Assembly: GCA_028712015.1 (NCBI GenBank)
Contig: JAQTRB010000098.1
Location: 1 to 6,507 of the forward strand
From: Syntrophales bacterium
GTDB lineage: Bacteria > Desulfobacterota > Syntrophia > Syntrophales > UBA5619
Reading direction: 5' to 3'
DNA: 6,507 nucleotides
The notes below the pieces were generated by a model. That model searched no databases, was not told the DNA's origin, and saw only the letters and a program-made list of their open reading frames with translations. Below, one piece after another: positions 1 to 6,103 of this stretch. Numbering within the stretch: the stretch's first letter is position 1; every line of letters begins with the position of its first letter. The translations under genes and the position numbers were made by a program.

Positions 1-216
1 GCCGCGATGTCGGGCCTCGGCCTTCCGTTGGAAGCGGCGGTGCGCAAGGGGGTCTTCGTCCACGGCCTTGCCGGGGATCTGGCGGCCGCCGACAAGGGGG
101 AGGACGGGATCACGGCCCAGGACATCCTCAACTACCTCCCCTATGCGCTGAAACAGGATCGGGAAGGCCTCGACGAGGAGGTTGCCGGCTGGTATGACAT
201 TCCGCTGATCGCTTGA
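1..216 (+). CDS. nnr: ADP-dependent NAD(P)H-hydrate dehydratase, C-terminal fragment (5' end outside window)
   Basis: The reading frame is open from the first base and stops at TGA 214-216, giving about 71 residues of a C-terminus. The stretch with 'GVFVHGLAGDLAA' followed by 'GEDGITAQDIL' and 'LPYAL' is the typical end of the YjeF C-terminal (ribokinase-like) domain. Enzymes of this family repair damaged NADHX and NADPHX in the cytoplasm by ADP- or ATP-dependent dehydration. The catalytic NGxGD-type region lies upstream of the window and cannot be inspected. It is also not possible to say whether the protein carries the N-terminal epimerase domain (the usual bacterial fusion) or is the dehydratase alone. 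The last residues (VAGWYDIPLIA) are lineage-specific. The gene is followed by a strong hairpin terminator at 262-293, so it ends its transcription unit. Confidence 0.85.
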   Translation, partial: AAMSGLGLPLEAAVRKGVFVHGLAGDLAAADKGEDGITAQDILNYLPYALKQDREGLDEEVAGWYDIPLIA

Positions 217-261
217 ATTCGGAACTTGACGATCCGGTTCAGGGCGATCGAATGTTCACGA

Positions 262-293
262 AAAAGGCAGGGGCCTTTGCGCCCCTGCCTTTT
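262..293. terminator. Bidirectional intrinsic terminator between convergent nnr and Yip1-family genes
   Basis: A perfect 13-bp inverted repeat, AAAAGGCAGGGGC at 262-274 and GCCCCTGCCTTTT at 281-293, surrounds a 6-nt loop. The GC-rich stem is flanked by an A-run on the left and a T-run on the right, so it reads as a rho-independent terminator on both strands. It lies 45 bp after the nnr stop and 33 bp after the stop of the leftward Yip1-family gene, as expected for a shared terminator between convergent genes. Confidence 0.9.
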
Positions 294-326
294 GATTTGG
301 TTCCATCCCTGCTTTTTCGAGGAATC

Positions 327-893
327 TCAGGAAATAAAAACCCGTGCGACGGCGCCGATCACGAAAAAAAGGATGATCGCCGAGATGATGATGGCCACCG
401 TGTACCCCGTGATTTTTTCCTTCGGAGATTTCATGAGAACGGGCAATCCGACATAGAGGAGATACAGACCGTACAGCCCCAAAATCCCGAGGATCCCAAG
501 GGCCGGGAGCAGCGCGAAAATACCGACCAACCATCCCGGTGTATGAGAATAGGCGGCCAATTTAAAGGCCTGGTTGAGGTTCTTCTCCCCGGAAAACGTG
601 GGGGCAAGGGCATCGATGATGAAGGCGAGGACATATACGCCGACCAAGGTAAGACCGTACTGAACGATCGCGGATGTTATGCCCCTGGCGATCGATACCC
701 GGAATGTTCCTCCCACAGGCAGGCTAATTCCGACCAGCGACATGCCGATGAAAGAGGCTACCGGTCCGATGGCGGCCAGGATAAAAATATAGTTTTTATA
801 TATGTCGGCAATCGATGTTGTTTCCCCCGCGATGGTTTGCCATTCCTCTTTGGGTTTCAGCAAAATTCCCTTGATGCGCTCCATGATGTTCAT
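327..893 (-). CDS. Yip1-family integral membrane protein
   Basis: This 188-residue protein has the bacterial Yip1-domain layout. A short cytoplasmic N-terminus carries the characteristic 'P-x-E-E-W-x-x-I' element (PKEEWQTIAGE, residues 14-24). It is followed by about five hydrophobic segments, roughly at residues 35-56, 70-95, 115-133, 134-153 and 162-187. A conserved-looking 'AFKLAAYSHTP' turn sits near residues 108-118, before the third segment. Bacterial Yip1 proteins are inner-membrane proteins without a settled function, so none is assigned. ATG 893 is preferred over the internal ATG 884 because a GGGAGGGG Shine-Dalgarno (899-906) sits 5-7 nt before it. It is the last gene of the leftward series, 102 bp after the hotdog gene, and runs into the 262-293 terminator. 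It could be read from the upstream transcript or from its own promoter; no convincing promoter was seen. Confidence 0.8.
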   Translation of the reverse strand: MNIMERIKGILLKPKEEWQTIAGETTSIADIYKNYIFILAAIGPVASFIGMSLVGISLPVGGTFRVSIARGITSAIVQYGLTLVGVYVLAFIIDALAPTFSGEKNLNQAFKLAAYSHTPGWLVGIFALLPALGILGILGLYGLYLLYVGLPVLMKSPKEKITGYTVAIIISAIILFFVIGAVARVFIS

Positions 894-995
894 CTTTTCC
901 CCTCCCTTAAAGATTGGTTTGTAAGATCCAAGAAAAATGTCTCCTCTGGTTTTGGAAACGTACGGAAGACACCCCGATGTTCATGACTTTGAACC

Positions 996-2006
996 TCATT
1001 CTCCTTCGCCTGCAAGTTGAAAAGCGCGGCGGGTGAGTTCGGCCGGGAGGAGCTCTTGTCTCATCTGTTCCGTCAGCGCGCCGACACCCATGTACTGGCC
1101 GGAGGCAACCACCACGGGTTCCAGGATGCCATTGCCGCAAACCGCAGCCGCACCGCCGGAGGCCCAGAACAGCAGCCGCGATGCGTTATTGCCTCGGATT
1201 TTCTCTCCCCGCCCGAAAACCAAAAGGGGTTCCCCGACCCGAATATCCCGATAGAAGGTGTAGCTTGCCTTTACCGTAACGCCGCCGCTCGCGGCGAGCA
1301 GAAAGCCGCCCCAGCCGATGATCTCATCGAGAAGGGCCAGCAATGGTAAGGGGTGCAGGCGTCCGCGTCGCTGAAATCGGTAGAAGGCATCTCCGCTGTC
1401 GCCGGCGCATCCGACCGGGGAGACAACGATTTTTTGCCGTTCCGGCGCGTCCAGAACGGAGAATCGCCGTTCGAGGCCGGGTTCCCGGCGCGCGAACCCG
1501 CAGACAAAGCAATTCCGGTAGGAAGGCAGCGGGAGCATCCGGTTTTCGACATCGCCGACAGAGGCGGGCAGATAGGACTGGAAGGTATCCCATTGGGACG
1601 GATCATCGTGCGCAAAGCGAAACGTCGCCGACAGGTAGGGAGCCGTTTCGGGATTCTTGACCATGACGCCTCCGGCCCCGTCTTCCGTTGCGGTCAGCTC
1701 GATCTGAAGCTTGTCGCCCAGACGGGCGCTCGCGCCGCCCATGCGATAATCGATCGAGAACGGATACGGGCCGAACGGGTCGTCGGCCTCTCCCATCAGG
1801 GCGAAGGCGAGATCGGCCATGGCGCCCATCGCGACGCCCCCGTGCGGAATTCCGACCCACCCCTGGGTTTTGTCGTCCATCCGGAGTGTCGAGCGAAGAC
1901 CTTGCCCGTTCTTCAGAATGCCGGCGGTTCCGAACAGAAACGTCCTTACGAAATCGTTCTTGCCCGCCGGGGGTCGTTTCTCCGGCTCAGAGGGATGCAA
2001 AATCAC
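996..2006 (-). CDS. Double hotdog-fold protein, thioesterase-like
   Basis: The predicted product is 336 residues and contains two hotdog-like halves. The first (about residues 30-132) has the HGG motif typical of PaaI-like thioesterases (IPHGGVAMGAMADLAF, 53-68) and a strand pattern 'FSIDYRMGG...GDKLQIEL'. The second (about 160-300) begins with NCFVCG (165-170), an element also found ahead of other hotdog domains. It has a central helix 'LLALLDEIIGWGGFLLA' (222-238) and 'VTVKASYTFYRDIRVGEPL' (243-261). Family members hydrolyse or bind acyl-CoA or acyl-carrier thioesters; the substrate cannot be read from the sequence. The start is uncertain because the frame stays open far upstream. GTG 2006 is chosen because GGGAG (2013-2017) lies 6 nt before it and it falls after the stop of the preceding gene; TTG 2033 is an alternative. 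The second half lacks an obvious HGG, so only the first half may carry the classic motif. Confidence 0.7.
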   Translation of the reverse strand: MILHPSEPEKRPPAGKNDFVRTFLFGTAGILKNGQGLRSTLRMDDKTQGWVGIPHGGVAMGAMADLAFALMGEADDPFGPYPFSIDYRMGGASARLGDKLQIELTATEDGAGGVMVKNPETAPYLSATFRFAHDDPSQWDTFQSYLPASVGDVENRMLPLPSYRNCFVCGFARREPGLERRFSVLDAPERQKIVVSPVGCAGDSGDAFYRFQRRGRLHPLPLLALLDEIIGWGGFLLAASGGVTVKASYTFYRDIRVGEPLLVFGRGEKIRGNNASRLLFWASGGAAAVCGNGILEPVVVASGQYMGVGALTEQMRQELLPAELTRRAFQLAGEGE

Positions 2007-2012
2007 GGTCCA

Positions 2013-2017
2013 CTCCC
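2013..2017 (-). promoter_or_regulatory. Ribosome binding site supporting the GTG start of the hotdog gene
   Basis: Read on the minus strand, GGGAG is followed by six bases and then GTG at 2006-2004. It decides the start in a reading frame that is otherwise open for hundreds of codons upstream. An ATG slightly upstream (2019-2017) is in another frame and terminates after ten codons, so it is not a competitor. Confidence 0.45.
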
Positions 2018-2086
2018 ATGCTTCCGTTTTCAATTTCAGGCTTCCGGCCGGCGCCTTGCCGCTGCCTGCCCGTGTCTGTTCCCGAT

Positions 2087-3013
2087 CTACCGGGGCAGGC
2101 TGCGAAGCCCCTTTGCGATCTTGTCCTGCCCGACCAGGATATTTTTCCCCGTCGGACCGATGATGACGCAGGTGGGTGTCGCGTTGATTTTGTCTTCTTT
2201 CAGGTAGTTGGCGAATATCTTGAAGAGCGGCGCCGTGTTGAACGGCCGGATATCCAGCCCCTTTGCTTTCAAAAAAGCCTCCAGCGCCTCCTTCCCCTTG
2301 ATTTTCTGGCCCGCGGCTTCGAAGAGGGCGCCCCGGGCCGCGACCGCCTGCCGGAAATCTTTCCTGGCGTTCAGCGCCGCGAGGAAATAATCGGCGTAGA
2401 GGACCGTTTCCGGGTGGACCGGCGTGTCGATAAAGAGAATCCGGACGCGGTTCTTGCCGACGAGTTCGGCGACGAGGGCGATGACCTCCGCCTCCTCGGC
2501 CGCGCAGGGTTCGCAGAAGTAATCCGTGTACAGGCGCACCTCCACGGGACCCGTGCCGAAGGCGGACATGACGGGCTCGGCGGCATAGACGGGGGTCGTG
2601 GAACCGGAGAAAAACAGAAGAAAGAAGAGAAGTCCCGCGGCGGCGGCCAGCGCGGCCAAGGCCTTCCGGGTCCGCTCGAAATTCACGGCAAACGCCAGCA
2701 AGATCGTTGCCCCGAAGGCGAGGCAATAGGGGCAGTAGATGCCGGTATGGACCTGGTAGCCGACCAGGAAGATCTCTCCGCCCGCGCCGAAGCCCAGGAG
2801 CAGAAGCGAGAGAACGTGTTTCCTGAACCATGCGAGAAGCAGAACGACGGCCATGTAGAAGATGCCGACGTATTTGAGGTCGATCCCCAGGATATCGCCC
2901 TTCAAATAACTGCACGCGCCCAGGCAGAGGGCGTAGGCGACCGTGACGGCAATGCCGATCAGCGCCAGCAGGATGGTCAGAAAACGCCTCTTCCGGGACA
3001 GAAGCTTTTTCAT
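2087..3013 (-). CDS. VKOR-DsbA-like fusion protein (quinone-linked disulfide oxidant)
   Basis: This 308-residue protein joins two redox modules. Residues 1-135 form a membrane domain with about five hydrophobic segments. It carries a Cys pair near the end of the first segment (C30, C34), the element 'LGIDLKYVGIFY' (42-53) and a CPYC motif at 94-97 opening the next segment; together these mark the vitamin K epoxide reductase (VKOR) family. Residues 146-308 are a thioredoxin/DsbA-like domain with CEPC at 167-170 and the cis-proline loop 'ATPT' at 278-281. In known bacterial homologues the VKOR part reoxidises the thioredoxin-like part and passes electrons to quinone, replacing DsbB and DsbA. 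By inference this protein makes disulfides in the periplasm. The ATG at 3013 is the first Met; its GGGAGG (3026-3031) is 12 nt away, longer than usual. The gene lies 101 bp after the aminopeptidase gene. Also odd are the short loop between C30 and the conserved LGI element and the extra Cys282 after the cis-proline. Confidence 0.85.
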   Translation of the reverse strand: MKKLLSRKRRFLTILLALIGIAVTVAYALCLGACSYLKGDILGIDLKYVGIFYMAVVLLLAWFRKHVLSLLLLGFGAGGEIFLVGYQVHTGIYCPYCLAFGATILLAFAVNFERTRKALAALAAAAGLLFFLLFFSGSTTPVYAAEPVMSAFGTGPVEVRLYTDYFCEPCAAEEAEVIALVAELVGKNRVRILFIDTPVHPETVLYADYFLAALNARKDFRQAVAARGALFEAAGQKIKGKEALEAFLKAKGLDIRPFNTAPLFKIFANYLKEDKINATPTCVIIGPTGKNILVGQDKIAKGLRSLPR

Positions 3014-3077
3014 GAAATTCGGAATCCTCCCTCAGAATTGAAAACGGCGGTCTCTTACCCTTTTCCCCCCGTCAGGG

Positions 3078-3103
3078 TCAAGGATTTTCGAATCCGTCCT
3101 TGA
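3078..3103. other. Inverted repeat (stem-loop) between aminopeptidase and VKOR-DsbA genes
   Basis: TCAAGGA (3078-3084) and TCCTTGA (3097-3103) form a perfect 7-bp inverted repeat. An alternative nested fold, GGATT (3082-3086) with AATCC (3091-3095), closes a 4-nt loop that reads TTCG on the plus strand and CGAA in the leftward transcript. It begins 11 nt after the aminopeptidase stop in the direction of transcription. There is no T-run after it, so it is not a standard terminator. It could be a processing or mRNA-stabilising hairpin, or a protein site; the role is not known. Confidence 0.35.
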
Positions 3104-3114
3104 CAGGCCGGTCG

Positions 3115-4332
3115 TCAGTGCCGGAAACGCCCGTTTTCATAGATGACGACCCTTTTCCCGGTGGTGAGATGCGCGGTGACCGTCTTGTCCTCCGTGTTCA
3201 CCAGGTCCCAGTGGAGCGACGACTCGTTGAAGCCCAGCCTTTTTTTCAGCGCGCCGTTCATGGCGGCGGGATCGCCGGCGAAGGTGTCGGCGTAGGAGGC
3301 CCCGACGGCGATGTGGCAGCTTCCATGCTCCCCGCCGAAGTTTTCATCGAACAGGGTGTCGGCCATGAACCGGTCGATCCGCGAGAAGCGCCGGTCGGTC
3401 AGCGCAAATTCGCCGATCCGTTTCGCCCCCCGATCCATCCCGAGTTGTTGGACGGTGAACGCCTCGCCCGTCTCGGCATGGATCTGGACGGCGTTCCCCC
3501 GTTCGAAGGTCAACCTTACCCCCTCGACATAATTACCGCTCCGGAAGGAGGGGAGGTTCGCGTAAAAGGTTCCCTCGCTGCCGCGCCAGTCCGGGGAGAC
3601 GAACAGTTCGAAGCTCGGAATGTTGTGGCCGGAGATTCCCGCCCATTTCCGCTGCATCCCCGGTGTAATTCGAAGGTCGCATTGGGCGGATTCGACATGG
3701 AAAAAGGATGCATCCAGGTTTTCCAGCCATCGCTTGAGGGTATTGGCGTCCCGTCTGATCTCCTCCCATTTCCCGGCCGGGTCCTCCCAATCCAGATAAC
3801 AGGCCCGAATGATCTGTTCCGAGTAGAGTTCCGGCGTTGTCCGAGCCTGTCGGGCGAGTTCCGCCGTCGGCAGCGTGCAGAGGGTCCAGCCGTAGAATCC
3901 CTCCCGCTCCCGTCGCTCCAGGATGTCGCGGAGCGGCTTGCGGGCGACCAGCGCCTTGCCGATCCGGGCCGGGTCGATCTCCCGGAGGTGGGTCATGGAA
4001 TCGGGGGCATGGAGGTAGATCCGGCCGTGGAGGTTCCCATAGAGTTCTCTTTCGCCCGGGGGCTGGAAAACGAGCTGGCGTTCACCGGACTTTCCGAAGA
4101 AGGAGCGTTCCATGCCGGTTGTGAGCCCCATCCGTTGAAGCGGGTTCATGCCGGCGGCGATGATCCGGTCGTAGAGAATCTCCGCCAGCCGCAAAGCGGC
4201 CCGGTCGTACTGGACGAGGATCACGTTTCCTTTCCGGAAACGTCCGCGCCTGGCCGTATGAAGGCCCCAGAGCAGCACGTCGGCGTATCGCTCCAGATAG
4301 GCTTCGTTCAGCATGGCCGTTGTCCCCGTCAT
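3115..4332 (-). CDS. M29-family metallo-aminopeptidase (AmpS/AmpT/PepS-like)
   Basis: The product is 405 residues, close to the usual M29 length of about 400-415. The C-terminal half shows the family's metal-site pattern. 'NIPSFELFVSPD' holds the first Glu (E242), followed by 'GSEGTFYANLP', and 'RIGEFAL' holds the second Glu (E308), 66 residues later. Then come 'LFDEN' (327-331), 'SCHIAVGASY' with H340 and Y347, and 'NESSLHWDLV' with H374 and D376. M29 enzymes are cytoplasmic aminopeptidases using two metal ions, with broad specificity for N-terminal residues. No signal peptide is visible. Compared with the common 'DENaxCH' form there are extra residues (FGGEHG) between DEN and CH, within the variation I would expect for the family. 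ATG 4332 overlaps the preceding gene's stop as ATGA, suggesting translational coupling; its own Shine-Dalgarno is weak. ATG 4314 (residue 7) is a possible alternative start. Confidence 0.88.
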   Translation of the reverse strand: MTGTTAMLNEAYLERYADVLLWGLHTARRGRFRKGNVILVQYDRAALRLAEILYDRIIAAGMNPLQRMGLTTGMERSFFGKSGERQLVFQPPGERELYGNLHGRIYLHAPDSMTHLREIDPARIGKALVARKPLRDILERREREGFYGWTLCTLPTAELARQARTTPELYSEQIIRACYLDWEDPAGKWEEIRRDANTLKRWLENLDASFFHVESAQCDLRITPGMQRKWAGISGHNIPSFELFVSPDWRGSEGTFYANLPSFRSGNYVEGVRLTFERGNAVQIHAETGEAFTVQQLGMDRGAKRIGEFALTDRRFSRIDRFMADTLFDENFGGEHGSCHIAVGASYADTFAGDPAAMNGALKKRLGFNESSLHWDLVNTEDKTVTAHLTTGKRVVIYENGRFRH

Positions 4333-5042
4333 TTCTTGCCGCTCAGGATCTTTTCCATCCGCGGGATGTCCGCCCCGAAGACCACCTGGCCGTCGATCAG
4401 GAAGAGGGGCGTTCCCGTGACCCCGACACGGTCGCCGATCTCCCGGTGGGCCTTGAGCAGATCCTCTGCCGCGGCCGTCTTGCAGGGGGTCAATTTCATG
4501 TCGTCCAATTTTCCGGCCATCGCCTCCTCATAGACTTTGGCGGGGTTCTCGGAGCAGAAAATGTGCCGGACCTTGGCCTCGGCATTGGGGTGCATGGCCA
4601 GCGGGAAGAAAAAGATATGCCGGGTCACCTCTTTTCTTCCGGAGAGATAGGCCGACGCCTTCCGGCAGTACGTGCAGTCCGGGTCGGTGATTTCGATTAC
4701 CTGATGGGGACCGTCGCCGATTCGGACGGCCTTTTCCAGGGGGACCCGTTTCAATCCCTGGCCCAGGATGTCCAGTTCGCGCTCTTCCGTCAAGTTCTTC
4801 CCCTCCCGGTTGATCATCGGACCGTAGAGAAGGCATTCGGGACCGGGGGCGTAGTAGAGAACCCGGCTGCCCGATACCACCTCGTAGAGGCCCGGGACGG
4901 CGGCGGGGCGGATGGCGTCCGCGCGGATTTTGGGAAAGCTCTTTCGGAAGGATTCTTCCGGCGAGCCCGCCATCACAAATTCGGCGGAGGAAAGGACCGA
5001 TAGAACCAAAAAAATCGTCGCGACGCATTTCAGGGATTTCAT
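4329..5042 (-). CDS. dsbC: DsbC-like periplasmic thiol:disulfide interchange protein
   Basis: The product is 237 residues, matching the DsbC/DsbG class. An N-terminal signal peptide (MKSLK, hydrophobic 7-20, likely cleavage after 'VMAG') is followed by a DsbC-type N-terminal dimerisation region (about 29-85, with 'AAVPGLYEVVSGSRVLYYAP'). The thioredoxin-fold domain has the active site CTYC at 123-126 in 'ITDPDCTYCRKA' and the cis-proline in 'GVTGTPLFLIDG' (P212). Two further cysteines, C163 and C187, match the position of the structural disulfide of E. coli DsbC. The expected role is rearranging wrong disulfides in secreted proteins while kept reduced by DsbD-like partners, which are not in this window. 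ATG 5042 is chosen over GTG 5048 because GGAAAG (5048-5053) is 5 nt before it and the signal peptide then begins cleanly. It is the first gene of the leftward series and overlaps the aminopeptidase gene by 4 nt. Confidence 0.87.
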   Translation of the reverse strand: MKSLKCVATIFLVLSVLSSAEFVMAGSPEESFRKSFPKIRADAIRPAAVPGLYEVVSGSRVLYYAPGPECLLYGPMINREGKNLTEERELDILGQGLKRVPLEKAVRIGDGPHQVIEITDPDCTYCRKASAYLSGRKEVTRHIFFFPLAMHPNAEAKVRHIFCSENPAKVYEEAMAGKLDDMKLTPCKTAAAEDLLKAHREIGDRVGVTGTPLFLIDGQVVFGADIPRMEKILSGKK

Positions 5043-5071
5043 AATCACTTTCCGAGGATGTATTTTCAGTA

Positions 5072-5101
5072 GTTATGCGCATAGGCCCATGCAAAATTCA
5101 A
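5072..5101 (-). promoter_or_regulatory. Candidate promoter of the leftward dsbC-like operon, with overlapping palindrome
   Basis: On the minus strand TTGAAT (5101-5096) is followed by 18 bp and then CATAAC (5077-5072), each matching 4 of 6 bases of the sigma-70 boxes. The implied transcription start lies about 20-25 nt before ATG 5042. Between and touching these boxes is the imperfect palindrome GCATAGGCCCATGC (5079-5092, 12 of 14 positions paired), with ATGCGCAT (5075-5082) overlapping it. That is where a repressor could sit. Both calls rest on pattern matching only. Confidence 0.35.
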
Positions 5102-5324
5102 CGAAAATCTGCCGAATCCCTCCGCCTCCGGAATGATCCTTCTCCGTTCCGGACATTTGGCCCGATTTTCGGTGAAAATGGATCTGATTTTGACATCGCA
5201 TCAAAAATATGCCATGAAGCGACAGCGTTGTTTTATCGTCCTGTTTCCCGCCGATTCAAAATCGCCGGCAGCGGAACGGGTGGTTTGGAAGGTGCCGTGT
5301 CAACCGTGTTGGGAAGGATGTGAA

Positions 5325-5330
5325 GGGGGG
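5325..5330 (+). promoter_or_regulatory. Ribosome binding site fixing the STAS gene start
   Basis: A run of purines (GAAGGGGGG, ending at 5330) lies 4 nt before ATG 5335. A GTG at 5320 is in frame but would put this purine run inside the coding sequence, so ATG 5335 is the preferred start. Confidence 0.55.
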
Positions 5331-5334
5331 AAAA

Positions 5335-5667
5335 ATGGAGATTACCGTAAAAAAGGAAGGAAGCGCCTCTGTGGTTTCCGTGAAGGGCAGGATCGACGCG
5401 CTGACGGCGGGTGAGTTCGAGAAAGGTCTGGCCGCGTTGATGGCAGGCGGGGATTATGCGCTGGTGGTTGATTTCAAGGGCCTCGAGTATATCAGCAGCG
5501 CCGGGCTGAGGAGCATCCTGTCCACGGCGAAGCAACTCAAGGCGAAGGGGGGGGAGATGATCTTCGCCGGGCTGCAGGGTCCGGTCAAGGACGTTTTCAA
5601 GATCTCCGGATTCGGTTCGATATTCAAGATTTTCGATACGGAGGAAGAAGCCCTCCGTCAGGTTTGA
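5335..5667 (+). CDS. STAS-domain anti-sigma factor antagonist (SpoIIAA/RsbV-like)
   Basis: The product is 110 residues, a single STAS domain of normal size. The N-terminal strand pair 'SVVSVKGRIDALTAGEFEKGL' and the core 'YALVVDFKGLEYISSAGLRSIL' (41-62) are diagnostic. In B. subtilis SpoIIAA and RsbV the kinase phosphorylates the Ser after Asp in the 'DS(S/T)G' turn. Here the turn reads S54-S55-A56-G57, so the Asp is replaced by Ser and S55 is the likely phospho-site. The expected role is partner switching: unphosphorylated STAS protein binds the cognate kinase and frees the kinase's target. It is the first gene of a two-gene rightward unit, with the kinase ATG directly following its TGA. Its own promoter should lie in the preceding 290 bp. 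Assignment to the family is firm; the regulated target is unknown. Confidence 0.9.
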   Translation: MEITVKKEGSASVVSVKGRIDALTAGEFEKGLAALMAGGDYALVVDFKGLEYISSAGLRSILSTAKQLKAKGGEMIFAGLQGPVKDVFKISGFGSIFKIFDTEEEALRQV

Positions 5668-6096
5668 ATGAAACAAATTCCCGAGTATATCCGGGTTCCG
5701 GCCTCCATGGGATCCCTGCAAACGTCGCTGGCTTTCGTGCGGTTCTGTCTGGCGTCGCAGGGCATCGGAGAGGCGAGGCTCCGCGAGGTCGAGCTGGCGA
5801 TGGAGGAAATCCTCGTGAACATCTTCCGCTATGCCTACGCGGGCCGGAACGGCGAAGTCGAGATCGCTTGCCGGCTCGAGGGCGGCGGCCGGGCGCTGGT
5901 TGAAGTCGCCGATCGAGGAATTCCGTTCGATCCCCTTTCCCATCAGGATCCCGATCTGCGGGCCGGGATTGAGGAGAGAAAGATCGGCGGATTGGGGGTA
6001 TTCTTCGTGAAGCAGCTGGTTCCCGACGTCCGTTACCGGCGGGAAGGCGAGAGAAATATCCTCACCCTGCCGATTGAGGCCGATCCGATGCTTTGA
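5668..6096 (+). CDS. Anti-sigma factor/serine kinase-like ATPase (RsbW/SpoIIAB-type HATPase)
   Basis: This 142-residue protein is a stand-alone GHKL ATPase domain of the size of RsbW and SpoIIAB. The N-box is 'ELAMEEILVNIFRYAY' (E46/E47 and N51), the G1 box is 'VADRGIPFDP' (D82, G84) and the G2 box is 'KIGGLGVFFVKQL' (GGLG 107-110). No transmembrane, receiver or phosphatase part is present. Related proteins bind a sigma factor or another partner and phosphorylate the cognate STAS protein. Here that would be the product of the gene immediately upstream: TGA 5665-5667 is followed at once by ATG 5668, with CAGG just before it, indicating tight co-expression. No sigma factor gene is in the window, so its target could lie elsewhere or be something other than a sigma factor. 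The gene ends 7 bp from the convergent prenyl synthase gene. Confidence 0.9.
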   Translation: MKQIPEYIRVPASMGSLQTSLAFVRFCLASQGIGEARLREVELAMEEILVNIFRYAYAGRNGEVEIACRLEGGGRALVEVADRGIPFDPLSHQDPDLRAGIEERKIGGLGVFFVKQLVPDVRYRREGERNILTLPIEADPML

Positions 6097-6103
6097 CGAA
6101 GAA

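Larger units (their letters stand above)
5043..5334. other. Divergent intergenic region between dsbC-like gene and STAS gene
   Basis: These 292 bp separate the leftward block from the rightward STAS/kinase pair and are more AT-rich than the genes. On the left they hold a candidate leftward promoter (5072-5101). On the plus strand there is a consensus-like TTGACA at 5190-5195, but the best -10 at suitable spacing (CATGAA, 5213-5218) matches only 3 of 6, so a rightward promoter is only suggested. No sigma-54 type GG/GC pair with correct spacing was found. Open frames in this stretch show no recognisable protein family and start without a good Shine-Dalgarno. Confidence 0.5.

Noticed and set aside
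213..986. 257-codon plus-strand frame across the terminator and opposite the Yip1-family gene
   Set aside because: It crosses a strong terminator and is antisense to a membrane-protein gene with a clear start and family pattern. Its predicted protein is charged and featureless.
2007..2915. Upstream extension of the hotdog frame giving a 639-residue protein
   Set aside because: The added part overlaps the clearly recognised VKOR-DsbA gene in another frame and is Arg/Gly-rich without domain features. It reflects a lack of stop codons in GC-rich sequence, not a fusion.
3056..3080. TTGACC with a TAAGAG-like -10 before the VKOR-DsbA gene as a promoter
   Set aside because: The -10 matches only 3 of 6 bases and the spacer is a G-rich run, so it is too weak to list as a promoter.
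1688..4533. Long plus-strand open frames (284, 471 and 477 codons) opposite the leftward genes
   Set aside because: They lie antisense to well-recognised genes and have the Arg/Gly/Pro-rich make-up expected from GC-rich complementary strands. They show no family motifs and no Shine-Dalgarno worth noting.
5075..5323. 82-codon plus-strand frame in the divergent intergenic region
   Set aside because: It has no Shine-Dalgarno, no family resemblance and a composition unlike the flanking genes, and it overlaps the candidate leftward promoter.
5233..5943. 236-codon minus-strand frame opposite the STAS and kinase genes
   Set aside because: It is antisense to two firm genes and has no recognisable domain or start signal.
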